The notes under the pieces are model-generated. The model saw only the letters and a program-made list of their open reading frames with translations, had not been told where the DNA came from and ran no database searches. Below are positions 34,370-43,750 of a DNA stretch of 64,000 bases, one piece after another; position 1 is the first letter of the stretch, and each line of letters begins with the position of its first letter. This stretch comes from Pseudanabaena mucicola str. Chao 1806. GTDB taxonomy: Bacteria; Cyanobacteriota; Cyanobacteriia; Pseudanabaenales; Pseudanabaenaceae. The stretch covers positions 4,264,001 to 4,328,000 of the forward strand of contig NZ_CP097329.1 in the NCBI RefSeq assembly GCF_030323025.1. The letters are read 5' to 3'. The position numbers and the translations under genes are program-made.

Positions 34370-34403
34370 AAATTTCCCCTTTCCTTCGGCAAAGGGGAAA
34401 TTT
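34370..34403 (+). terminator. Terminator of nrtABCD
   Basis: Perfect 13-bp stem AAATTTCCCCTTT/AAAGGGGAAATTT with loop CCTTCGGC, 2 nt after the nrtD stop codon. Confidence 0.75.
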
Positions 34404-34407
34404 GTAA

Positions 34408-34520
34408 CTATTGCAGTGTAGTTTTCAAGCGAGTATATACTCATTTGAAAACTACACTGCAATCCTTTAAGAGGGGTTTGAGTTTTCATTTTTCCCAAGG
34501 CAAAATGAAAACTGCAATAG
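34408..34520. repeat. Palindromic repeat, family H
   Basis: Ends CTATTGCAGTGTAGTTTTCA and CAAAATGAAAACTGCAATAG share inverted termini CTATTGCAGT; GTAGTTTTCAAGCGAG and its arm form an inner hairpin. A short match (GATGAAAACTGCAATA) is at 3783. Confidence 0.55.
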
Positions 34521-34534
34521 TAAAATATATTTCT

Positions 34535-34615
34535 GGTAGTCATACAATATAATTGTGTTGCGGGCGCTTCGCGCCCGCAACACAATTACTAAAAAAATTA
34601 CTTTGCAGCACTACC
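34535..34615. repeat. Palindromic repeat, family G, copy 1
   Basis: 81 bp, ends GGTAGTCATACAA and TTTGCAGCACTACC, centre a perfect hairpin AATTGTGTTGCGGGCGC/GCGCCCGCAACACAATT. Same element inverted at 43654-43734. Confidence 0.75.
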
Positions 34616-34650
34616 CAAAAATCTTTGTTTTGACATAGATAGTTAAATTA

Positions 34651-35502
34651 ATGACTGCCATAGAATTTGCCGACCGTCTAGCTGTAATTGCTACCATGCA
34701 CCACAAGGAATCAGCGATCGCGCCAATTTTACAAGCATCTTTAGGCATCAAAGTTACAGTTCCACAAAATTTTAATAGTGACTTATTTGGCACATTTACT
34801 CGGGACATTGAGCGCCCTGCCAATCAAATTGAAACTGCAAAAATTAAGGCTAAAAAAGCTTTAGAGATAATTGACACAGATTTAGCGATCGCTAGTGAGG
34901 GAAGTTTTTTCCCACATCCCATTTTAGGTTTAGCTTACAATCGCGAACTAGTTTTATTAATTGATCAGAAGCATAATTTCACCGTGCATGGTGAATTTCT
35001 CTCAACAGATACAAATTTCCGTCATCAAGAGGTTTCTAGCTACGAGCAAGCGTACGAATTTGCTATCAAAATTGGCTTTCCAGATCATGCAGTTGTCTTA
35101 TTACCAGATGCACAAACATCCGCAAAGCAATCAATATATAAGGGAATTAATTCAAGAGATCTTCTCAAAGAGAATGTAATGGAATTATTAAAGACATATC
35201 GAACAATTCATATAGAAACTGATATGCGGGCACTCTACAATCCCACCCGCATGAAAAATATTGCCAAAGCAACAGAGGATCTTGTTCGCAGATTACAACA
35301 GATCTGTCCTAACTGTAGTTTTGTGAACTTTGATGTAGTACAAAAATTAAAAGGTTTGCCTTGTGAACTTTGTGGATTGCCAACTCAGTCTATCCGTGCA
35401 CATTTATACAAATGCGATTATTGTAAGTTTCAACAAGAATTTATATTTCCCAATGGCATCCAATATGCTGATCCGATGTATTGTTCCTATTGTAACCCTT
35501 AA
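34651..35502 (+). CDS. DUF6671 family protein
   Basis: 283 residues. Matches the pattern I know as DUF6671: MHHKESAIAPILQASLGIKV near the start, DTDLAIASEGSFFPHP, NRELVLLIDQ and TDMRALYNPTRMKNI. The C-terminus is a double zinc ribbon (CPNCSF, CELCGLP, CDYCKF, CSYCNP; eight cysteines). Function unknown; cytosolic. ATG 34651 follows TTAAATTA without a strong ribosome site. Its stop is 26 bp before a family E repeat. Confidence 0.8.
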   Translation: MTAIEFADRLAVIATMHHKESAIAPILQASLGIKVTVPQNFNSDLFGTFTRDIERPANQIETAKIKAKKALEIIDTDLAIASEGSFFPHPILGLAYNRELVLLIDQKHNFTVHGEFLSTDTNFRHQEVSSYEQAYEFAIKIGFPDHAVVLLPDAQTSAKQSIYKGINSRDLLKENVMELLKTYRTIHIETDMRALYNPTRMKNIAKATEDLVRRLQQICPNCSFVNFDVVQKLKGLPCELCGLPTQSIRAHLYKCDYCKFQQEFIFPNGIQYADPMYCSYCNP

Positions 35503-35528
35503 ACCTAATATTGAGGTGTTGCAACCAT

Positions 35529-35631
35529 ACAATGCTTTGCGCTCACTTAAAATTCAGATATACATTTGAAAGTATCACTTCGTGACAATTTCAAATGTAT
35601 ATCAGTACTGCTCAATGCTTCAATAGGTTGT
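35529..35631. repeat. Palindromic repeat, family E, copy 3 (inverted)
   Basis: Starts ACAATGCTTTGCGCTCACTT and ends TTCAATAGGTTGT; central arms ATATACATTTGAAAGT and ATTTCAAATGTATAT. It supplies the upstream half of the long open frame over thyX and shows that the early starts there are not real. Confidence 0.7.
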
Positions 35632-35718
35632 ATCCATCCGCATACTAAAGTTTTAGTGGATTTACTATGCCTCAAAGTCAATCAAGACTACAATCTTATT
35701 GAATTAAGAATAAGCATC

Positions 35719-36540
35719 ATGTTTCAACCCCAAGCCTCAATCATAGCTGATAGTGTTAACTTAACAGGCGATCGTCTGACTACTTTTGTGCTAACCTATC
35801 ATCGTATGATTCACTCAGAATTCATGACTCATCGAATGCTCAGCAAAAATAGCAGCAGCAGTCGCGCCATTCCCGTCGAGAAAATGATTAAACTTGTCGA
35901 GAGTCAAGAGGTCTATCCATTACATTGGGGTAAAAATCAAAAGGGAATGTCTGCTCAAATCGAAGTTACTGAAGCTGACATGCAAGCTGCATCAGCAGTA
36001 TGGCAAGAAGCAAGGTTAGATGCGATCCGTCATGCAAGGAGACTAGTGGAAATTGGCATTCATAAACAAGTAGTGAATCGACTTTTGGAACCTTTTTCTA
36101 CAATTACTGTAATTTGTTCAGGTACGGAATATCAAAACTTTTTTGATCAGCGTTGTCATCCCGAAGCACAGCCTGAGATCCAAGCCTTAGCAAACAAAAT
36201 GAAAGTAGCCTATGATATGAGTCAACCAAAGCAACTAGCCTCAGGGGAATGGCATTTACCGCTAATTAAACAGGAGGATATTGATGAAATTAGCGATATT
36301 AATGAATTGATTAAGGTTGCCGTAGGACGCTGTGCAAGAGTGAGCTATCTCAATCATGATGGGGTTCGTAGTCTCGCTGATGATATCAAACTGCACGATC
36401 GCCTATTAACTTCTAAACCTGCTCACCTGTCACCTTTTGAGCATGTTGCGATGGCTCTTCCTAATTCTGAAAAACGTGCTAACTTTATTGGTTTCCAAGC
36501 CTATCGATTTGATCTAGAACGTAATCAAGTTACTAAATAA
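35719..36540 (+). CDS. thyX: FAD-dependent thymidylate synthase
   Basis: 273 residues; makes dTMP from dUMP using reduced flavin and methylene-tetrahydrofolate. The ThyX signature appears as HRMLSKNSSSSRAIP, i.e. HRxxSxNxxSxR with Ala in place of the usual Tyr. Further family marks: YHRMIHSEFMTHR, NRLLEPFSTITVICSGTEYQ and HLSPFEHVAMA. Start set at ATG 35719: the upstream part of the frame (to 35566) is a mobile repeat and no homology is expected there. No thyA is seen in the window, consistent with ThyX being the sole enzyme in many cyanobacteria. Confidence 0.93.
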   Translation: MFQPQASIIADSVNLTGDRLTTFVLTYHRMIHSEFMTHRMLSKNSSSSRAIPVEKMIKLVESQEVYPLHWGKNQKGMSAQIEVTEADMQAASAVWQEARLDAIRHARRLVEIGIHKQVVNRLLEPFSTITVICSGTEYQNFFDQRCHPEAQPEIQALANKMKVAYDMSQPKQLASGEWHLPLIKQEDIDEISDINELIKVAVGRCARVSYLNHDGVRSLADDIKLHDRLLTSKPAHLSPFEHVAMALPNSEKRANFIGFQAYRFDLERNQVTK

Positions 36541-36555
36541 CAATAGATATTCTCA

Positions 36556-37812
36556 ATGTCCTGTGCCAAAACAGCTAAACCTAGCCCAAAAGGATTCGCT
36601 AAGTCGTCATCTCCAATTTTTTTAAGTGCTTGCCTGATTGTCAAAAATGAGGAACAGCGCTTATCGCAATGCTTAGAGAGTGTAAAATCGCTCGCTGATG
36701 AAATTATTGTCGTAGATACTGGTTCGAGCGATCGCACCGTTACTATAGCCAAGAAATTTCAAGCACGAGTCTCATATTTTCCGTGGTGTGATGATTTTGC
36801 AAAGGCGCGAAACTATGCGATTGCAAAGGCTAAGGGGAAATGGATACTTATAATTGATGCTGATGAGATTTTGGAACAAAGTGCGATCGCAGTTTTGCAA
36901 AAGGTGATGCAACGGAATGATTGTTTAGCTGTAAACGTGCTGCGATCAGAAATTGGGGCAAAGCAAGCCCCCTATTCTCTAATATTACGCCTGTTCCGCA
37001 ATCATCCTGCAATTAACTTTACGGGAATCTATCATGAATCCATTGATCAATCAGTAGCTGCATTACAGTTCAAAGAACCGCATTGGCAAGTTCTCAATGT
37101 AGAAGTTCCAGTTTTACTTCATTTCGGCTACATGGATAGTGAAATTCAGTTAAGACATAAGTACGAATTTGCCCAAAGATTAATGCATAAACATTTGAAA
37201 GTATTTCCAGATGATAGTTATATGCTCAATAAATTAGGTGCTTTGTATATTAATAATCCCGATAGTGATCGCGATTTTGGTATTTCTCTATTACAAAAAG
37301 GCTTATCATTAATTGATGATACCGATCAACAGAATTTGACTCGCTGTGAGATTTATTACCATTTAGGACTTGCCTATCAACAAAATGGGGATTGGGAATT
37401 AGCAAAACAAGCCTATGAACAAGTCATCAATATAGATGTTCCCAATCTTGTCAAATTATCTGCCTATGTCAATTTAGGGAATATCTATCAAGAGCTTAAT
37501 CAAAAGGAAGCGATCACCTATTTTGAAAAGGTGACTCAAATTGCACCTAACTTTGCTCAAGGATATTTTAATTATGGAATTGCGCTCAAAACTTCAGGAC
37601 GTTTCACCGAAGCGATCGCTGCTTATCAAAAAGCTATTTGTCTGGAGCCAGATTATGCTGATGCTCATCAAAATTTAGGTGTGGTACTGATGAAAGTAGG
37701 GTATTTCCCAGAAGCGATCGCATCTTTTACCACAGCCATTCAACTTCATGAGCAGCAAAAAAATTATGAAACTGCGGCTATATTGCGATCAGCGTTACAG
37801 GAGTTCCAATAA
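36556..37812 (+). CDS. Family 2 glycosyltransferase with TPR repeats
   Basis: 418 residues. N-terminal GT-A domain: LSACLIVKNEEQRLSQCLES, EIIVVDTGSSDRT and the metal-binding ILIIDADE (DxD-like). Residues about 270-405 hold three or four TPR units (e.g. AYVNLGNIYQELNQKEAITY, GYFNYGIALKTSGRFTEAIA). This SunS-like GT2-TPR layout is common in cyanobacteria, sometimes for glycosylating proteins. Acceptor unknown. Starts 15 bp after thyX. Confidence 0.9.
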   Translation: MSCAKTAKPSPKGFAKSSSPIFLSACLIVKNEEQRLSQCLESVKSLADEIIVVDTGSSDRTVTIAKKFQARVSYFPWCDDFAKARNYAIAKAKGKWILIIDADEILEQSAIAVLQKVMQRNDCLAVNVLRSEIGAKQAPYSLILRLFRNHPAINFTGIYHESIDQSVAALQFKEPHWQVLNVEVPVLLHFGYMDSEIQLRHKYEFAQRLMHKHLKVFPDDSYMLNKLGALYINNPDSDRDFGISLLQKGLSLIDDTDQQNLTRCEIYYHLGLAYQQNGDWELAKQAYEQVINIDVPNLVKLSAYVNLGNIYQELNQKEAITYFEKVTQIAPNFAQGYFNYGIALKTSGRFTEAIAAYQKAICLEPDYADAHQNLGVVLMKVGYFPEAIASFTTAIQLHEQQKNYETAAILRSALQEFQ

Positions 37813-37848
37813 AGATTTTGGCTTTGCCAAAATCTTTATTGGGTTTTT
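37808..37848. terminator. Bidirectional terminator between convergent genes
   Basis: AATAAAGATTTTGGC/GCCAAAATCTTTATT stem around a short loop, then GGGTTTTT; serves the glycosyltransferase gene (stop 37812) and the convergent DUF2459 gene (stop 37836). Confidence 0.75.
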
Positions 37849-38495
37849 AGTTGTTCGGCAAGATTTCGGGCTAACAGAGCGCGATTGGGACAGGTAGAAA
37901 CCCCTGCTTGGCGCAAAGCTTGCGCCGCCCATGTATTGCAGTTGGACACTGCAATATATTTGGGAACAGCCGCATAGAAATTACTCACCCCATATTGACC
38001 ATTCCCAATCGCCGCTAAACGATCGCCCATTCTATTAACTGCAAAAGTCTGTTTGACATAAGCCAACAAATTTTGAAATCCTGATTCTGATAGTTCAATT
38101 TTAAAAACAGGAAATTTAAAAAACTGTTCAGGCGGTTCCGCAAAGCTAGCTACATGGAGAACACTATCCGATGGAATGAATACTGCCCGCAGGATCGAAG
38201 GAATTGACTGATCACCTGCAAAATAAAACTGGCGATCACCCCAACCCACTTCTACAAATGGCGAATTTTGCCAATTTTCTGCACCAAAGTTCTCTTTATC
38301 CCGTTGCGCCCATGCTAAGCCTGAGTGCCAGTCATGCTGAACAAAATAAATCGTGCGAGTTTTGGCATTGGGTGCTGGTGGAAATAGCCCTGTAACAGGA
38401 ATAGGGCAATAGAAAAAATAACTAGCGATCGCTACTGCCATCCCCAACAATATCCCCAACAATATCGCAATTTTTCTTTTGCGGGACACGAGCAA
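37836..38495 (-). CDS. DUF2459 (TIGR02117) family protein
   Basis: 219 residues with one N-terminal membrane span (about 9-27) and a periplasmic or lumenal domain. Family marks: TIYFVQHDWHSGLAW, VEVGWGDRQFYFAG and SNCNTWAAQALRQAGV, with conserved His and Cys resembling an NlpC/P60-like papain fold. Function is not established; in other bacteria the gene is linked to polyhydroxyalkanoate loci, which is not the case here. Confidence 0.85.
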   Translation of the reverse strand: MLVSRKRKIAILLGILLGMAVAIASYFFYCPIPVTGLFPPAPNAKTRTIYFVQHDWHSGLAWAQRDKENFGAENWQNSPFVEVGWGDRQFYFAGDQSIPSILRAVFIPSDSVLHVASFAEPPEQFFKFPVFKIELSESGFQNLLAYVKQTFAVNRMGDRLAAIGNGQYGVSNFYAAVPKYIAVSNCNTWAAQALRQAGVSTCPNRALLARNLAEQLKTQ

Positions 38496-38565
38496 CCTTC
38501 AATCTACTTGTCTAATTATCACAAAGCTAAAAGATAAAGAAAGAGTACTTTGCACCCTTTCTTTT

Positions 38566-40608
38566 TTAGTTACGCAGATCAGCGATCGCATTCATTGCTA
38601 CATTGGCGATCGCCTGATCGGTCGCCTTAGGCAAATGGTAATACTTACCACCACCTGCGGCAGCGAGTTCCTTGGCAAAGCCAGTTGATACAAATTTATT
38701 TTCCGTATCGATGACCAATAGACCAATATTCAAAGCGCGAATCTTGCGACAAATATCGATTAACTCACCTTTGATATCGGGCTTAGTAGCAGGATCGATG
38801 GGTTCACCTTGCGATCGCGCTAGTGGCACATTGCCGCGACCATCGGTAATCGCCACAATCGTAACTGAGCCAACATCGCCCGATTGTCTAGCATTCAAAC
38901 CCACCCGTACCGCTTGGGTTAGACCATGCGCTAAGGGAGAACCGCCACCGCAGGGCATTGTATCTAAACGCCGCCTTGCTGCTTCAATGGAACGGGTAGG
39001 CGGAAGTAGTACATCCGCTTGCTCGCCTCTGAATGGGATCAGGGAAATCTGGTCACGATTTTGATAACTATCCGTCAGCATTCGCAACGCAGCACCCTTC
39101 GCCGACTGCATCCGATTGAGCGCCATTGAGCCAGAAGCATCGACCAAGAAAATCGTTAACGCCCCTGCTTTACGAGCCAACTTCTTAGCACGAATATCTA
39201 CATTTTCAACAATAACTTTACGGTGAGGGTAACGCGCTCTGCGGGCTTTTTGGTAGGGAGCCGAAGCGCGGAGTGTGGCATCAACGGCAATGCGATCACT
39301 CTTCCCTTGAGGCAAGACTGGCTTAATATAACGCCCACGCTCTTGGGAATAGATGAGATTACGTGTACCCGATCGCCCTTGCTTTTGCATGGACTGTGCG
39401 AAAAATAGCACTTCAGGATCGAGTATTACGCCTTCAGGATCAAAAATAAACTCTTCAGGAATTTCAGGAGATTCATCTTCCTGCTCTTGCTCCTGTTCTT
39501 GATCATCCTGATCTTCCTCCTGTTCCTGTTCACCGTCATCTTGATTTGGTGGTGGTGGTGCTTGCTGCTGTTGCTCAGGCGCTTGCTGCTGTTGATCTAG
39601 AGAAAGAGGCGATCGCGGCACGATTACCAGTTCCACCGCTTGACGCAAATCATCAGCATTAACTTGAGTGCGCCCATCCAGCGCCGCCGCCGCCTTCGCC
39701 ACCCGCACTGCAAATAGTTCTGCACGATGCCCCTGCACGCCACCGCGCACAGCTTCCGCAATCAGATATTGCATCTGCGCCCTCGAGATGGTCACATCCT
39801 TCAGCCACTCCCGCGCCAAAATAATCTGAGTTCGCAGATCATCCACATCCGCATCATAGTTCCGTAAAAAAGCTTCAGGAGAGTTGGCATACTCCAAAAC
39901 CATATCCACTGCTTCCACACGCTGATCGAGGGAGAGAACACCATCGGCAGACAGATTAACTGCAATCCGATCCATCAAATGCTGACTTAACGAGCCTTCC
40001 TCTGGGTTATAAGTGGCAATTAGCAAAGGCTGACATGGATGTTGGAAGCTAATTCCTTCACGTTCGACTTGGTTATAACCAGTGGAGAGAACTGAAAGCA
40101 GTAAATTAGAAATCTGTGGATCAAGCAAATTGATTTCGTCAATGTAGAGAACGCCACGATGAGCTTCAGCCAATAGCCCTGCTTGAAACACAGTCTGACC
40201 TTCACGCACAGAACGGCTCACATCAACGGAACCAATCAACCGATCTTCCGTAATCCCTAAGGGAATTTGCACAAAAGGGGCAGGAATAACTTTGGTTCGC
40301 ACCTCACTAAAATCTTTGCCCTGCATTGCCTCTACCAGCACATCATCCCAGATGTCAGGTTTAGTCGGATCGCAATTGCTGAGGGATTCAACAGCAACTT
40401 CAATAGGCGGCAATAGGGCATGAATCCCACGAGCAAGGACAGATTTAGCCGTACCGCGTCTACCTGAGAGGGCAATCCCACCGATAGCAGGATCGATCGC
40501 TACTAGTAATAAAGCGGTTTTTATCGCTTCTTGACCGACCACAGCCGCAAGGGGAAAGGTGATAGGGATATTTGTAATGTTTGTGGTTAGGGGCAGTGAA
40601 GATACCAT
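38566..40608 (-). CDS. chlD: Magnesium chelatase subunit D
   Basis: 680 residues; with ChlI and ChlH inserts Mg2+ into protoporphyrin IX, the first step towards chlorophyll. N-terminal AAA+ domain with Walker [11 protein letters not shown] (about 46-55) and sensor regions ([12 protein letters not shown]). The centre (about 350-410) is the typical Pro/Gln plus acidic linker. C-terminal integrin I domain with MIDAS motif DASGSM (about 487-492). Full length for the family. ChlI and ChlH are not in the window. It is notable that hemH, the competing branch enzyme, lies 15 kb away. Confidence 0.97.
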   Translation of the reverse strand: MVSSLPLTTNITNIPITFPLAAVVGQEAIKTALLLVAIDPAIGGIALSGRRGTAKSVLARGIHALLPPIEVAVESLSNCDPTKPDIWDDVLVEAMQGKDFSEVRTKVIPAPFVQIPLGITEDRLIGSVDVSRSVREGQTVFQAGLLAEAHRGVLYIDEINLLDPQISNLLLSVLSTGYNQVEREGISFQHPCQPLLIATYNPEEGSLSQHLMDRIAVNLSADGVLSLDQRVEAVDMVLEYANSPEAFLRNYDADVDDLRTQIILAREWLKDVTISRAQMQYLIAEAVRGGVQGHRAELFAVRVAKAAAALDGRTQVNADDLRQAVELVIVPRSPLSLDQQQQAPEQQQQAPPPPNQDDGEQEQEEDQDDQEQEQEQEDESPEIPEEFIFDPEGVILDPEVLFFAQSMQKQGRSGTRNLIYSQERGRYIKPVLPQGKSDRIAVDATLRASAPYQKARRARYPHRKVIVENVDIRAKKLARKAGALTIFLVDASGSMALNRMQSAKGAALRMLTDSYQNRDQISLIPFRGEQADVLLPPTRSIEAARRRLDTMPCGGGSPLAHGLTQAVRVGLNARQSGDVGSVTIVAITDGRGNVPLARSQGEPIDPATKPDIKGELIDICRKIRALNIGLLVIDTENKFVSTGFAKELAAAGGGKYYHLPKATDQAIANVAMNAIADLRN

Positions 40609-40709
40609 TGAGCAAGATACAAGTAAAAAAAAATAAGAAAATTAATTTAGAGTTTTAGAAAATGAAATTTTAAGTTTCGGCTCAATTATACCTTTTATAG
40701 TAGTTTTCA

Positions 40710-40860
40710 TAGGACTTACGCAAAATAACCAAGAACTTGAGTTCTTGGTTATTTTGCGTAAGTCGGCTTTAGCTGACTCAAGAACTTCTGTAATCAACCT
40801 GTTTTAACGGGTTTAAGCTTTCATCCCGTAATTTATTCTAGGGATATTGCATAAATCCTA
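40710..40860. repeat. Mobile repeat, family C, copy 3, with 5-bp duplication
   Basis: 151 bp, ends TAGGACTTACGCA and TGCATAAATCCTA. Flanked by TTTCA on both sides (40705-40709, 40861-40865). Internal hairpins around CAAGAACTTGAGTTCTTGG. Longest of three family members in the window. Confidence 0.78.
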
Positions 40861-40914
40861 TTTCATTTAGACCACATCCAATTAGAATCGTTTTTTCTAA
40901 GATTCAACACTTCT

Positions 40915-41113
40915 AAGTAGCTCAACTTAATTAAAACCCAAACCAGAGTTTTGTTCCGCCCGCTACGCGGGCGGAACAAAACTCTCGGTTTTTGTTTACT
41001 TTAGGACTTACGCAAACCGAACGAATTTATTACGCATTGGGTAGATGTGGTGCGGGCTTCGCCCGCACCACATCTACCCAATGCGTAAGTCCTATACTTA
41101 TGTTTAGCTACTT
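40915..41113. repeat. Family B repeat, copy 2 (interrupted)
   Basis: Ends AAGTAGCT/AGCTACTT, central hairpin on GTTCCGCCCGCTACGCGGGC. Split by the family C element at 41002-41094, which duplicated TACTT. The other copy is at 3449-3661. Confidence 0.75.
41002..41094. repeat. Family C repeat, copy 1, nested in family B
   Basis: 93 bp, ends TAGGACTTACGCA and TGCGTAAGTCCTA, central hairpin GTGGTGCGGGCTTCGCCCGC. Flanked by TACTT (40997-41001, 41095-41099). Reverse complement of the copy at 59710 apart from small changes. Confidence 0.85.
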
Positions 41114-41150
41114 ACCCATAAGCCAGTAAGATCAGTATCTATTCATACAA

Positions 41151-42041
41151 TTGTGGAGATATGTGAGTGTGAGACAGATAGAAAAAGGCAACAAATCTCG
41201 ATCTAATGGAAGGCATAATCTACACTACTTAGCGGTCATTGCATCTACGCTCACCATAGCCACACCAATCGTCCTATTTGGATTAGCGAATCACCTCACC
41301 GCGCAAACCATCACCGATGCGATCGCTTCCCATAGCAACCCAGTTAACTCAGAAATCAATTCCCTAGAATCAATTCGGAAACGCGGCAAATTAATTATTG
41401 GTGTTAAAGATAATCTGCCACCATTGGGATTTCGTGATCGCGATGGTAACTTAGTAGGATTAGAAATCGAACTTGCCCGTGAACTAGCCAAAGAACTCAA
41501 TATCCCCATTGAATTTGTCCCACTCAAAAATCGAGACCGTCTCTCAGCTATAGCCAATAATCAGGTGGATTTAGCGATCGCGCAAATTACTGTCACCAAT
41601 AATCGCGCCCGTCTAGTTGATTTCTCCTTGCCCTACTACACCGACAGTTCCATTGCGATCGCCAAACAGGGGCTCACCCGTCAAGACCTCAGCCAACCTA
41701 TAGCAATCGCAGTTCTCAAAAATTCTGCTTCCATTGCTGTAATCCAATCGCAATTCCCCAAAGCAGCCATTATTGGCGCTAATTCCTATAAGGATGGGCT
41801 AGCTGCTCTACAAGCGGGCAAAGTCACAGCCTTCGTCGGTGATCGCAGTAGCCTTAGCCAATGGCTCAAGGAACATCCTGAATATGAAATTATTGGTCAA
41901 CCTTTAGCTGTCCATAGTTTAGCAATCGCCTTACCACGTGGACTCCAAAATTTAGATCTGCGCGATCGGGTCTTGGCGATCGTGGAGAAATGGCGTAAAG
42001 GTGGCTGGCTCAAAGAAAGAGTAAAATATTGGGGATTGTAG
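41151..42041 (+). CDS. Amino-acid-type ABC transporter substrate-binding protein
   Basis: About 296 residues. Hydrophobic N-terminal signal/anchor (about 25-48), then a class II periplasmic binding fold: SIRKRGKLIIGVKDNLPPLG, FRDRDGNLVGLEIELARELA, VDLAIAQITVTNNRARLVDF and SLPYYTDSS. Typical of the polar amino acid (ArtJ/FliY/GlnH) family; ligand not predictable. No permease or ATPase beside it, so it is an orphan component. Start uncertain: TTG 41151, or GTG at 41163 or 41169; there is no in-frame ATG. Confidence 0.88.
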   Translation: MWRYVSVRQIEKGNKSRSNGRHNLHYLAVIASTLTIATPIVLFGLANHLTAQTITDAIASHSNPVNSEINSLESIRKRGKLIIGVKDNLPPLGFRDRDGNLVGLEIELARELAKELNIPIEFVPLKNRDRLSAIANNQVDLAIAQITVTNNRARLVDFSLPYYTDSSIAIAKQGLTRQDLSQPIAIAVLKNSASIAVIQSQFPKAAIIGANSYKDGLAALQAGKVTAFVGDRSSLSQWLKEHPEYEIIGQPLAVHSLAIALPRGLQNLDLRDRVLAIVEKWRKGGWLKERVKYWGL

Positions 42042-42114
42042 ATACCGCAATCCTAAATAGTTTGTTGTAATCACCGTAGGTTCAGTTAGCGATATTGTGT
42101 TTGAGGATGGTGCT

Positions 42115-43524
42115 GTGAAAAAAGGAATACAAAAAGGTTTTGTGAATTTAGTTGCCTCTAGCCTTGTGCTATGTGGTGGCATGAATGCGATCGCCACCCT
42201 TCCTTTCATCGCCGCCGCACCTGCACAGGCACAATCCGATGAAGACACGAATATTCGGGTTTATAAATTAGCTAGCCCTGCGGTCGTCTCGATTCAATCA
42301 CAACGAGGTAATGGTAGCGGCTCAATTATCGATCCAACGGGCTTAGTTTTGACCAATGCCCATGTTGTAAGGGGGGTCACCATCGTTAATGTCATCCTCA
42401 GTGACAAGCGTCAGTTTCGTGGAACTGTGATCGCCAGTAGCCGTAACCCTGACCTCGCACTCATTAAGCTAGATGGAGTCACCACCAATCTACCGACTAT
42501 TTCCATCGCCACTTCCAATGGTATTCAAGTGGGACAGCGTGCCTTTGCGATCGGCAATCCCTTCGGACGCTTTGCAGGCACACTGACTACAGGCATCATC
42601 AGTCGCATTGATCGAGATCGCAAATTATTACAAACCGATGCAGCCCTCAATCCTGGAAATTCGGGTGGACCTTTGCTCAATAGTCGGGGGGAATTAGTAG
42701 GCGTAAATACCGCTATTTTTACCACCACTTCGACCAATAGTGGCATTGGTTTGGCGATCGAAGCCGATACCGTTAACCAATTTATTATGGCTGCGCGTCA
42801 AGGTCGAATGCCAAATTTCACCTCTAATCTACCCAGAACTAGTACTCTCAAACTAGATGGTAATCCAATTGCCTCTTCCCTTGGCACAAATGACAATACC
42901 TTACCCGATGGCAGCTACTACAAGGCATATCAATTCCAAGGGCAAGCAGGACAATCGGTAGTGCTCGAAATGCGCGGTACTGGGATTGACCCTTACCTCG
43001 TTCTCTTTGATCCCAATGGGCGCAAAATTGCCGAAGATGATGATGGAGGTGGTGGTAAAAATGCGCGTATTGCTATTACCTTGCCTAATACAGGCACATA
43101 TACCCTCTATGCCAACTCCTATGAAGTCGGCGATACAGGCTCCTTTACGCTTGCAGGGAGTATCAGCAATAATTACACCGTCGAAACCACAGGCGATCGC
43201 GATATCCTCTTACAAAAGAATGGCATTCTAGGCGATAGGAGCCGTGTTTTAGCCAGAGATGGTAGTTTATTTGAGACCTTCAGCTTTAATGCCCAAGCAG
43301 GACAAGTTGTCCAAATTGATCTAACCAGTTCTGACTTTCACCCCTATCTTGTTCTATTTGCCCCTAACAGCAAAGTTTTAAAAGAAAACAATGGCTTTCC
43401 GAGTCGCACCAGTGCATCAATTACTGTTGAGCTACCCTTCACAGGAACCTATCGCACCATCGTCAATGCCTTCGATCGCACAGGCAAAGGTACATACAAA
43501 CTAATCGTAAAAAGGCTCAGATAG
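42115..43524 (+). CDS. Trypsin-like (HtrA/S1C) serine protease with two PPC domains
   Basis: 469 residues. Sec-type signal peptide (charged start, hydrophobic core, APAQAQ cleavage region). Protease domain about 45-230 with catalytic His in LTNAHVV, Asp in NPDLALIKLD and Ser in NPGNSGGPLL. Two pre-peptidase C-terminal (PPC) domains follow (GQSVVLEMRGTGIDPYLVLF and GQVVQIDLTSSDFHPYLVLF repeats). No PDZ domain, so it differs from DegP/HhoA. GTG 42115 gives a clean signal peptide with GAGGA upstream; GTG 42097 is an alternative. Likely periplasmic or exported. Confidence 0.92.
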   Translation: MKKGIQKGFVNLVASSLVLCGGMNAIATLPFIAAAPAQAQSDEDTNIRVYKLASPAVVSIQSQRGNGSGSIIDPTGLVLTNAHVVRGVTIVNVILSDKRQFRGTVIASSRNPDLALIKLDGVTTNLPTISIATSNGIQVGQRAFAIGNPFGRFAGTLTTGIISRIDRDRKLLQTDAALNPGNSGGPLLNSRGELVGVNTAIFTTTSTNSGIGLAIEADTVNQFIMAARQGRMPNFTSNLPRTSTLKLDGNPIASSLGTNDNTLPDGSYYKAYQFQGQAGQSVVLEMRGTGIDPYLVLFDPNGRKIAEDDDGGGGKNARIAITLPNTGTYTLYANSYEVGDTGSFTLAGSISNNYTVETTGDRDILLQKNGILGDRSRVLARDGSLFETFSFNAQAGQVVQIDLTSSDFHPYLVLFAPNSKVLKENNGFPSRTSASITVELPFTGTYRTIVNAFDRTGKGTYKLIVKRLR

Positions 43525-43526
43525 TG

Positions 43527-43624
43527 TAAAAGCCTTGCTAAGCAAGGCTTTTACGTTTGGGTTTTGAGAGAAGTTTTTTTGCTGCACCAACAAAATCCGT
43601 TTCAAATTATCCCGAACTCGCTTT
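43527..43624. repeat. Family D repeat, truncated copy 3
   Basis: Shares the hairpin AAAGCCTTGCTAAGCAAGGC and the right end TTTCAAATTATCCCGAACTC with copies 1 and 2, but lacks the left end. Begins at the protease stop codon and may terminate that gene. Confidence 0.6.
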
Positions 43625-43653
43625 AAAACACAAAATGGAAATGCCATTCTTTT

Positions 43654-43734
43654 GGTAGTGCTGCAAAGTAATTTTTTTAGTAATTGTGTTGCGGGCGCGA
43701 AGCGCCCGCAACACAATTACATTGTATGACTACC
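43654..43734. repeat. Family G repeat, copy 2 (inverted)
   Basis: Reverse complement of 34535-34615, loop differing (GCGAAGC). Outside it, AACACAAAATGG and CCATTTTGTGTT form a further inverted pair, so it may be nested in another element. Confidence 0.72.
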
Positions 43735-43750
43735 ATTTTGTGTTCTGTTA

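Noticed and set aside
35566-35718. Upstream extension of the thyX reading frame
   Set aside because: It lies mostly in a family E hairpin repeat; homology begins at ATG 35719.
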